Shown here piece by piece: positions 36,798-41,705 of a stretch of 41,705 bases of DNA. The first letter of the stretch is position 1. Every line of letters begins with the position of its first letter. The DNA comes from a virus. Location of the stretch: positions 1 to 41,705 of the IMG/VR virus record IMGVR_UViG_3300031276_000006. The stretch is one strand, 5' to 3'. Both the position numbers and the translations under genes were made by a program. The notes under the pieces were generated by a model. It worked only from the letters and a program-made list of their open reading frames with translations. It had not been told where the DNA came from and did not search any database.

Positions 36798-37260
36798 GCT
36801 ACAAGAGATTAAGGCGAGAGAGGCGAAAGCTACACCGGGGCCGTGGGATAACGAGAACGGATATATGATTTGTGGCGTAAATGATGGCTCTCACAAAGAT
36901 TGGAAGCCACCAAAACGAATAAAGTCCGGTGAATGTGCATTCTGTGGTAACGGAGATCCCATCGCAATTGTGCAAAAAAATGGGAAAACTTTTCATGTTC
37001 ACAAATACGCTAAAGATGATCGATATTCCGATGCATGGCACAACATTGCCAGCGCATCTACTTACGATGACATAACCGGAAATTATGACTACGAAGAGGG
37101 TGGTGTTTGTTCAACCAAAGAAGATTCTGACTTTATCGCTCACGCCCGCGAGGACATTCCCTGGATGATTGCAGAGATTGAGCGAATGCGCGACAAGATA
37201 AACCGTTGGCGCACAGGTGGAATGCTTATTGAAGAGTTGGATCCAGAGGTTGAACCATGA
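36790..37260 (+). CDS. Ead/Ea22-like phage protein, 156 aa
   Basis: The ends KLQEIKAREAKATPGPWDN and DSDFIAHAREDIPWMIAEIE are the conserved ends of a family widespread in phages and called Ead/Ea22-like. A central Cys pair (GECAFCGNGDPIAIVQK) is inserted. ATG 36790 overlaps the previous stop by 8 bases; a long in-frame upstream extension lies under the loader gene. Function unknown in the family. Confidence 0.72.
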   Translation: MDKLQEIKAREAKATPGPWDNENGYMICGVNDGSHKDWKPPKRIKSGECAFCGNGDPIAIVQKNGKTFHVHKYAKDDRYSDAWHNIASASTYDDITGNYDYEEGGVCSTKEDSDFIAHAREDIPWMIAEIERMRDKINRWRTGGMLIEELDPEVEP

Positions 37261-37580
37261 CCACCCCAATTCTTACCGACGATATCCCAGCCGCCCAACT
37301 CGTGACCGTGCGCGGTTGCGCGCTGCGTTGGAACCTTTACGGGCGTGTGTGTTCGGCTTATCAATTCGAGAAGGCGAAGCCGCACGACTTCCGCGACTGG
37401 ACAGACTATGACATTGCGCTGGATGACTACCGCGCCCACATCGCCGCCTGTGAACAATGCCAGAAGCGAGACGCGGCGATCCTGGCGGGCAGCACGGTTG
37501 TGCCACACCCCGAGGAACCGACCGTCAACGCAGAGCGCGCAGAACTGATCGAGCGCATGAAACGAGAGCGCGGCCTATGA
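37257..37580 (+). CDS. Hypothetical protein, 107 aa
   Basis: Mostly helical, with a CEQCQKRDA element near residue 67 and an acidic to basic C-terminus (RAELIERMKRERGL). An internal LYGRVCSAYQFEKAK resembles small phage DNA-metabolism accessory proteins without known role. Overlaps the previous gene by 4 bases. Confidence 0.65.
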   Translation: MTTPILTDDIPAAQLVTVRGCALRWNLYGRVCSAYQFEKAKPHDFRDWTDYDIALDDYRAHIAACEQCQKRDAAILAGSTVVPHPEEPTVNAERAELIERMKRERGL

Positions 37581-37617
37581 CCAACCACCTGCCCGCGGGC
37601 AATAAGGAGCGAAAGTG

Positions 37618-37848
37618 ATGAGTACCGAGATTGAGCAATTTCACGAACTGATGAAGGCAGTCCGTAAGGTCAGGAAAGAGGTGACCATGAGCTTCGACTC
37701 CCTGGCCTCCCTGGAGGATGAGATAACCGCACTCGAGGCTGATAATAAGAGTCTGCAAAATGCAATTGCTCAGGTCATCATTGCGGCGGGGAAAGTAGCA
37801 TCCACGGCACTTGAAGCACTGGAGGCATTAGATAATGACCAAACTTGA
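37618..37848 (+). CDS. Coiled-coil protein, 76 aa
   Basis: Heptad-patterned (FHELMKAVRKVRKEVTMSFD; LASLEDEITALEADNKSLQN) throughout, so probably a small helical dimer. ATG 37618 follows GGAG; GTG 37615 is also in frame. The C-terminal ALEALEALD repeats match the end of the next protein (KALEAID), suggesting the two share an ancestral end. Confidence 0.64.
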   Translation: MSTEIEQFHELMKAVRKVRKEVTMSFDSLASLEDEITALEADNKSLQNAIAQVIIAAGKVASTALEALEALDNDQT

Positions 37849-38284
37849 CGAAATCAAGAAGCACCTTGCCGACCTCGAGGCGGACAACTTGACCTCGACA
37901 TTCGAACTGACCGGGGATATGCGGGCGCTGGTGGATGAGGTGGAGCGGCTGCGGGATGATGGCTTGCGCGCCGAGAAGGATCGCCAGGCCATTCACGAAA
38001 TGTTGCTCCGTGCAGGTGTCCCGGTGGCAACGGGCGCAGCGTGCGACGATCCTGAGTGCCAGTCACAACTACAGCACCGCGTCGGGTGGCTGCTCGATGA
38101 GCGCGACAGGCTGCGGGATGCTCTTCGAGAATTACATCTCAGAACTTCCAGGGATATGATGATTGCCGACAATGAAAATTATAGCGATAAAGACAAGTGG
38201 CAATCGTTGAACGATTTATCCAAGGCGCTCTCAAAGGCGTGGAAAGCACTGGAGGCCATCGATGCCGATCAACCTGACCTATAA
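37835..38284 (+). CDS. Coiled-coil protein with Cys pair, 149 aa
   Basis: Helical with two coils (DEIKKHLADLEADNLTSTFE; WLLDERDRLRDALRELHLRT) around a short CDDPECQS site. Overlaps the gene before by 14 bases and the nuclease gene after by 23. No known domain. Confidence 0.64.
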   Translation: MTKLDEIKKHLADLEADNLTSTFELTGDMRALVDEVERLRDDGLRAEKDRQAIHEMLLRAGVPVATGAACDDPECQSQLQHRVGWLLDERDRLRDALRELHLRTSRDMMIADNENYSDKDKWQSLNDLSKALSKAWKALEAIDADQPDL

Positions 38285-38630
38285 CAAATTCGGAAACGAG
38301 AAAGTCGACGCGGATGGCTACGAGTTCGATAGCCTGGCGGAGCGCGACCGCTATGGGCAACTCAAGCTCATGGTGAAGTCGGGCGAAATCTGGCAGCTCC
38401 AGGTGCATCCAACTTTCACGCTGATCGACGCGTTCACATACCGCGGGCGGCGCATCCGGGGCACGAAGTATGAGGCTGACTTCCAGTATTGCTCAGCCGC
38501 CGGCGTGATAGTCGAGGACGTGAAGGGCAAAGAGACTGAGGGCTTTCGCATCAAGCGAAAATTGTTCATGAAGAGGTATCCGGGAATTGTATTCAAGACC
38601 GTGAGAGCGGAGGAGGTAAGGGAGCGATAA
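38262..38630 (+). CDS. DUF1064 nuclease-like protein, 122 aa
   Basis: FDSLAERDRYGQLKLMVKSG followed by RGTKYEADFQYCSAAGVIVE and DVKGKETEGFRIKRKLF has the Glu...Asp...Glu-x-Lys set of a VRR/PD-(D/E)XK-type DUF1064 protein, near the common 110-120 aa size. The family replaces RusA-like Holliday-junction resolvases in many phages. Could resolve branched DNA formed with the ERF recombinase before packaging. Confidence 0.82.
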   Translation: MPINLTYNKFGNEKVDADGYEFDSLAERDRYGQLKLMVKSGEIWQLQVHPTFTLIDAFTYRGRRIRGTKYEADFQYCSAAGVIVEDVKGKETEGFRIKRKLFMKRYPGIVFKTVRAEEVRER

Positions 38631-39013
38631 TGCCAAACCACCCCGTCCAGCACCGCACCATCGACGGCGTAGAATGCAAACGCTGTTCCTGTTGCGGAGA
38701 GTGGAAGTCGGTGACCGAGTACAGCCGGGCGCACTGGATGTCCGACAGGCTGCACTCGACCTGTAAGCCGTGCCGGGCGGCGAAGGAGCGCAACCGCCAC
38801 ACCGTCAAATACGCAGCGGCGCGGGTGTACTACTCGGTGATGCACGACCCGCTGGGGGTGTGGGAACCCGAGCGGATATTTACGAGGCGAGAACTTGAAG
38901 CCGCGATCAAGCTGGACAGGATACCGCTGGGGTCGGTGCTCGAGCGGCAGGATGGGAAGTTGTTTCGATTGGCGATGGATGGAAAACTTGTGATAGCGAA
39001 GGAGGCGAGATGA
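38630..39013 (+). CDS. Zinc-finger protein (endonuclease VII N-terminus-like), 127 aa
   Basis: ECKRCSCCGEWKSVTEYSRA and STCKPCRAAKERNRH form a two-knuckle zinc site typical of the N-terminal part of phage endonuclease VII-like proteins. The His-based catalytic part of those enzymes is not visible. The second half (FTRRELEAAIKLDRIPLGSV) seems to be a separate small domain. DNA binding likely; nuclease activity doubtful. Confidence 0.66.
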   Translation: MPNHPVQHRTIDGVECKRCSCCGEWKSVTEYSRAHWMSDRLHSTCKPCRAAKERNRHTVKYAAARVYYSVMHDPLGVWEPERIFTRRELEAAIKLDRIPLGSVLERQDGKLFRLAMDGKLVIAKEAR

Positions 39014-39204
39014 AAACATTTGAAGAGGCAAGAGATTTTTGTCATGTGAGGTCGGCAATTTATCAGGCATCGAATCCCGATAAAAAGTATTGGAAAAATA
39101 ACTTTTTGACGCTTGATGAGCAGGTGCCAGAGCCACTCAAGAAGATGAATGATTGGCTGGAATATGATCCGCAAGATGAGGAACCATATCATATACCCGC
39201 ATAG
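39010..39204 (+). CDS. Conserved phage hypothetical protein, 64 aa
   Basis: MKTFEEARDFCHVRSAIYQA, then SNPDKKYWKNNFLTLDEQVP and DWLEYDPQDEEPYH. The pattern of VRSAI, NPxxxYWKN, VP and DWxEYDP is recognisable as a conserved small phage protein without an assigned role. Coupled to the previous gene by ATGA. Confidence 0.68.
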   Translation: MKTFEEARDFCHVRSAIYQASNPDKKYWKNNFLTLDEQVPEPLKKMNDWLEYDPQDEEPYHIPA

Positions 39205-39260
39205 AATGATCCGCTGCGGAAGTGCCAATCTCACCACACAACCCCGCGGCGTTTCAGGAT

Positions 39261-39308
39261 TGCCTTTGGGATGGGCGGGTGTTCCAGACTGAGCCCATCC
39301 CAAGGCAC
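39261..39308 (+). other. 15-bp hairpin in the gap before a zinc-ribbon gene
   Basis: TGCCTTTGGGATGGGC (39261-39276 region) pairs with GCCCATCCCAAGGCA (to 39308) with one bulge; loop of about 16 bases. It lies just 5' of the ribosome site GGAGG of the next gene (ATG 39322). The rest of the 117-bp gap has no gene or clear promoter. Possibly controls translation of the gene. Confidence 0.68.
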
Positions 39309-39321
39309 ATCAGGAGGATTG

Positions 39322-39525
39322 ATGGACGAAAATAGCGAACTCGACTACCAGGATGAAAACGGCGTATGGCATATCATGTGCGCCTGCGGGCACACCGTCA
39401 GCGGCGCCGCGAAGCTTGGCGACAAGATTGCGACCTGCCCCAACTGCCGCTTTCGGCTGGCATTCGGCAGCCCGGTGATGGTCATGTACCCGGAGCGCCT
39501 GCCGGATGATTTGGACGTAAAATAA
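39322..39525 (+). CDS. Zinc-ribbon protein, 67 aa
   Basis: IMCACGHTVSGAAKLGDKIA followed by TCPNCRFRLAFGSP, four cysteines in two knuckles 14-18 residues apart. AGGAGG lies 6 bases before the ATG, and a stable hairpin precedes it. Function unknown; the fold often binds RNA, DNA or RNA polymerase. Confidence 0.7.
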   Translation: MDENSELDYQDENGVWHIMCACGHTVSGAAKLGDKIATCPNCRFRLAFGSPVMVMYPERLPDDLDVK

Positions 39526-39596
39526 ATTATCCCCCCCCCTACCCCACCGCGGAGTAGGGAGGTGGCAATTTCATAGACTGGAATCGGACGGACGCA

Positions 39597-40223
39597 ATGT
39601 CTAAGGAGCCCAAATTGACAACTCCACTTCTGGCGATCACAATCGCCGCACTGCTGGCGACGGTCGCGGCAAATATCCCGGACGCCTCGCGCTTCGCATG
39701 GCTCAAGCCTTTCTTGATCGTCGTTGCCATCGTATTCGCCGCCGTGTTTATTGTCACGGCCTGGGATTGGTTCATGCACGTCAGGGCGGAGCGGCTGCGC
39801 GAAATCGAGGCCGCCAGAGCATACGCCGCAGTGATGGTCGCCCAGGCGGTGCGCGGGCTGACCGGCTCCCAGGTGGATATCGTCAGCCGCTACGGGCTAA
39901 TCGAGGTAGAGGGTCTGCTTGGGCAAAATCAGGTGCTTTGGACGATCCGAGCGCCAGGCGGAAATATCCCGCTCGAATATCTGAGCGACTTCCTGTGGCA
40001 GTCCAGGCAGACGCGGCCCAACCTGTGGCCCATCCGCAAGCACGACATTTTCAGCACGGAAGAGTTTGCCTGGAAGTGCAACACGGAGGAGATGAGCGCC
40101 AGGATTACTGACTTCCTGGTCGGGCGTGATTATGCAGCGCCCGCAAGCGGTAACAATGCGGCCCGGCTGCTGGTCAGCCTGGAGGAAGTCGCCAATGTGT
40201 TCGGGATTGATTTGGAGGGATGA
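39597..40223 (+). CDS. Two-span membrane protein with cytoplasmic domain, 208 aa
   Basis: Residues about 8-60 contain two transmembrane helices (LLAITIAALLATVAANI; LIVVAIVFAAVFIVTAWDW), followed by a helix and a soluble domain (about 85-208; IVSRYGLIEVEGLLGQNQVL). It is the largest membrane protein of the early-right arm. Its 71-bp upstream gap is C/G-rich, with a small CCCTAC...GTAGGG hairpin. A superinfection-exclusion role would suit its form but is speculation. Confidence 0.66.
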   Translation: MSKEPKLTTPLLAITIAALLATVAANIPDASRFAWLKPFLIVVAIVFAAVFIVTAWDWFMHVRAERLREIEAARAYAAVMVAQAVRGLTGSQVDIVSRYGLIEVEGLLGQNQVLWTIRAPGGNIPLEYLSDFLWQSRQTRPNLWPIRKHDIFSTEEFAWKCNTEEMSARITDFLVGRDYAAPASGNNAARLLVSLEEVANVFGIDLEG

Positions 40224-40390
40224 TGAACAAAACCATTTGCGGTCGATGTAAGAAAGAGATCCCGGTCGACGAAGCCGAAACCTGCTGGTATTGCCATGCG
40301 GACTTGTGTTTCGAGTGTTGGGACGAGGTCGGACACTGCGGCCATCCAGAGGCCGAAGCAATCAACGACATGGGGCGCAGCAATGAATGA
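40220..40390 (+). CDS. Cys-rich zinc-binding protein, 56 aa
   Basis: Starting at ATGATG (40220), the frame reads MMNKTICGRCKKEIPVDEAE, then TCWYCHADLCFECWDEVGHC with GHPEAEA after it. The eight Cys/His residues are in a cross-brace-like order (CxxC...CxxC...CxxC...C..H), like a small RING or B-box/ZZ domain, rare in phage. GGAGG lies 5 bases before the first ATG. Overlaps both neighbours. Confidence 0.68.
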   Translation: MMNKTICGRCKKEIPVDEAETCWYCHADLCFECWDEVGHCGHPEAEAINDMGRSNE

Positions 40391-40658
40391 CGAATTGTTC
40401 GCAGAACTGATCGAAAGCATCAAAGAATCTGGCGCAATCCAGCGCGGCGAGCTGAAACCTGGCAGGCAGTTTTTCGTTGGGCAGTGGATCCCGGTGGAGG
40501 ATCACCCGCCCGAGATACCCAGTTATGTCTTGGTCTACGAGGATGGGGACATGCGCACCTGTGGATATGATGAGCACGGCTTTACCGATTGGGATCATAA
40601 TCCAGTGCCGCCAATTGATTACGGCAGTATTACCAAATGGATGCCGCTGCCGGATTAG
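40383..40658 (+). CDS. DUF551-containing protein, 91 aa
   Basis: The C-terminal 60 residues (GQWIPVEDHPPEIPSYVLVY ... ITKWMPLPD) carry the WIPVxxxxP...VLVY...W.P...ITHWMPLP pattern of DUF551, a common small phage protein of unknown role. The N-terminal 30 residues form a helix. ATG 40383 overlaps the gene before by 8 bases. Confidence 0.8.
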   Translation: MNDELFAELIESIKESGAIQRGELKPGRQFFVGQWIPVEDHPPEIPSYVLVYEDGDMRTCGYDEHGFTDWDHNPVPPIDYGSITKWMPLPD

Positions 40659-40668
40659 CCGAAATGAA

Positions 40669-40697
40669 TAGACAACTTTGCGTTTCCGTGATAAAAT
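40669..40697 (+). promoter_or_regulatory. Promoter before structured RNA 2
   Basis: TAGACA (40669-40674), 17-bp spacer, TAAAAT (40692-40697), each 5 of 6 consensus. The start is expected near 40,704, at the first base of segment A of the RNA element. Confidence 0.62.
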
Positions 40698-40704
40698 TAT
40701 AGTC

Positions 40705-40806
40705 GCTGAGGGTTGACGGGTTTTTTATTGCCTGACAGAGAGCCGCTATTTTGCGTAGACCCGTCCCCTCAGCAAGGATTAGGCAAGCGCAAGATAGCGG
40801 CTTTTT
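40705..40806 (+). ncRNA. Structured RNA 2 with crossing helices A C B A' C' B'
   Basis: A 40705-40721 pairs with A' 40759-40773 (15 pairs, 2-base bulge). C 40728-40733 (TTGCCT) pairs exactly with C' 40781-40786. B 40741-40755 pairs with B' 40788-40802 (15 pairs, one G-U), and B' runs into TTTTT, so B-B' can act as terminator, giving an RNA of about 100 nt. Order and overlap of segments equal structured RNA 1, though the sequence differs. No useful reading frame crosses it. An HNH gene starts 16 bases after the U-run. Confidence 0.65.
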
Positions 40807-40822
40807 GATCGGAGCGCGATAG

Positions 40823-41323
40823 ATGGCTAGAAAGCGAATGTCATTAGAAGAGAGGTTCTGGAAAGAAGCGAAACCAGGAGATAAAGATAGCTGTTGGGAG
40901 TGGATGGGTGCAAAGACACCCGCTGGATATGGTCATATCAATTGGAATAGCACTCACTATTATACGCATAGGTTGTCTTGGATGATTCATAATGGCAAGA
41001 TCCCAAAAGGAATGGAAGTATGCCATCACTGTGATAATCCAGGGTGCGTAAACCCCGCTCATCTATTTCTAGGAACCCACCGGGATAATATGAGAGATAG
41101 GGACAAGAAAAAGAGAGGGATATTTTCAAACCCAAAGTTCAAGGGGATCATAGTTCATGTTCGTGGAGAGAAATCCCCTGTAGCAAAATTAACAGATAGG
41201 CAAGTCAAAGAAATCAGAATGTTGTACGCAAGAGGAGGATGGTCATACCCAAAGTTAGCCAAAAGATACAAAGTGAGTGAGCAAACAATTTATAGATTGA
41301 TAACACTTAAATCAAGAGCGTAG
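40823..41323 (+). CDS. HNH endonuclease with C-terminal HTH, 166 aa
   Basis: CHHCDNPGCVNPAHLFLGTH (67-86) is the HNH_3 zinc/catalytic core. TPAGYGHINWNS and THRLSWMIHNGKIPKG before it are the usual lead-in. A helix-turn-helix (RQVKEIRMLYARGGWSYPKL then AKRYKVSEQTIYRL) gives DNA specificity. The architecture is that of free-standing homing-type endonucleases. It follows an RNA element with a terminator-like end. Rich in AT compared with the late genes, consistent with a mobile gene. Confidence 0.9.
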   Translation: MARKRMSLEERFWKEAKPGDKDSCWEWMGAKTPAGYGHINWNSTHYYTHRLSWMIHNGKIPKGMEVCHHCDNPGCVNPAHLFLGTHRDNMRDRDKKKRGIFSNPKFKGIIVHVRGEKSPVAKLTDRQVKEIRMLYARGGWSYPKLAKRYKVSEQTIYRLITLKSRA

Positions 41324-41325
41324 TT

Positions 41326-41705
41326 ATGCGAAGCTTTTGCTTAATTTGCGACAAGAAAAAGAAGCTAAACGATGCCGGTCTTTGTTGGCATTGTCAGGCT
41401 ACAATTGAGCGTCGCGAATGCCGTTCTAAATTGCTCCAGGCGGCATTAGAAAAGTGTGTACAAAATTCGTACACCGAAAGCGGTACTATCGAATATGTAC
41501 GCCGATTGAATGCCTTTGGATTGTCGCTTCGTGAGATTGCTAAATATATGTATTATGGTGAAATCAACCACGCCGATGTGCAACGAATACTCAATGGGCA
41601 CCTGCCGAGAGATCCAGAAAAACGCCGTGTTTTGGGATTGCAAGAGATGGTGAAAGTCACCCCCGTCAACGGTCGCCCAATCCCCGCCGGCGCCCAGGTG
41701 GTCAT
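41326..41705 (+). CDS. Zinc-ribbon/HTH protein, N-terminal part of junction-spanning gene
   Basis: ATG 41326, two bases after the HNH stop, opens a frame that continues unbroken into base 1 of the window (158 aa in all). MRSFCLICDKKKKLNDAGLC followed by WHCQ is a zinc ribbon. LSLREIAKYMYYGEINHADV plus QRILNGHLP is a helix-turn-helix like that of the HNH protein before it. A second zinc pair lies in the other half (bases 1-228). The paired HTH could mean that HNH protein and this protein recognise related sites. Confidence 0.8.
   Translation, partial: MRSFCLICDKKKKLNDAGLCWHCQATIERRECRSKLLQAALEKCVQNSYTESGTIEYVRRLNAFGLSLREIAKYMYYGEINHADVQRILNGHLPRDPEKRRVLGLQEMVKVTPVNGRPIPAGAQVV
41575..41705. 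repeat. Terminal redundancy, right copy (circle junction)
   Basis: Right copy of the 131-bp redundancy. Removing it leaves a 41,574-bp circle. A circular assembly fits headful packaging of permuted DNA, as is usual for phages with SPP1-type portals, but the packaging mode is inferred and no pac or cos site was identified. Confidence 0.93.

Noticed and set aside
39205-39321. Third copy of the A C B A' C' B' RNA arrangement
   Set aside because: The long pairing is a simple hairpin (39261-39308); the other complementary bits are short and not in the required order.
40705-41323. RNA 2 + HNH gene as an IscB/HEARO-type RNA-guided nuclease
   Set aside because: The HNH protein is a 166-aa HNH_3 protein with an HTH and has no RuvC or arginine-rich bridge-helix parts.
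1-41705. CRISPR array, tRNA, integrase, replicative polymerase or helicase
   Set aside because: Looked for by motif and repeat pattern on both strands; none seen. A tRNA could be missed without covariance search.

Overview
The window is one complete circular phage genome, opened inside a gene. Its first 131 bases recur as its last 131 (one mismatch), so the unique circle is about 41,574 bp. The gene content is that of a tailed phage with a long non-contractile tail (siphovirus-like): SPP1-type portal, MuF-like minor head protein, scaffold, HK97-fold capsid, gp10-like connector, tail-assembly chaperones with a -1 frameshift, tape measure and a beta-helix spike. Sigma70-like promoters, strong Shine-Dalgarno sites and ATGA/TGATG gene overlaps point to a bacterial host. 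The sequence alone does not identify that host. I saw no integrase, tRNA, CRISPR array, RNA polymerase or replicative DNA polymerase.

Layout. Two divergent early regions start from back-to-back promoters at about 31,264-31,352. The leftward early arm (31,223 to 26,389, two operons, each closed by an intrinsic terminator) encodes an HTH/nuclease-like protein, an ERF single-strand annealing protein, a small family X polymerase-like nucleotidyltransferase, a ribbon-helix-helix (RHH) protein and several small unknowns. A consensus late promoter (26,303-26,331) then reads leftward through about 24 kb. It covers lysis genes (25.0-26.2 kb), a carbohydrate-binding-like protein and an SGNH hydrolase (22.5-24.1 kb), terminase, portal and MuF (17.7-22.0 kb), and a second promoter plus attenuator before scaffold and capsid (15.9-17.5 kb). 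It continues through a glycan-modification cassette (11.1-15.4 kb), connectors, tail tube, chaperones and tape measure (6.4-11.1 kb), and ends with baseplate proteins and spike (2.1-6.4 kb).

The rightward arm (31,380 through the circle junction to 2,083) begins with an RHH repressor-like gene. It continues with a dense run of very small proteins (many single-membrane-span or zinc-ribbon), an XRE regulator and a NucS-like nuclease. A lambda O/P-like replication pair follows, with GTACCAT iterons and an AT-rich tract inside the initiator gene, then a DUF1064 nuclease, zinc-finger proteins, a DUF551 protein, an HNH endonuclease and a Tat-signal protein. The two arms converge at about 2,090.

Most unusual features: (1) two unrelated sequences, at 34,651-34,782 and 40,705-40,802, share one rare arrangement of three crossing complementary segment pairs (A C B A' C' B'). 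Each lies just after a promoter-like sequence and just before a nuclease gene, and they are candidates for a new structured RNA class. (2) Glycosyltransferases, a formyltransferase and a methyltransferase sit between capsid and connector genes. (3) One operator core (ATAC-tttt-GTAT) occurs at two early promoters of a phage encoding two RHH proteins. Several genes under 60 codons are annotated here from direct translation.
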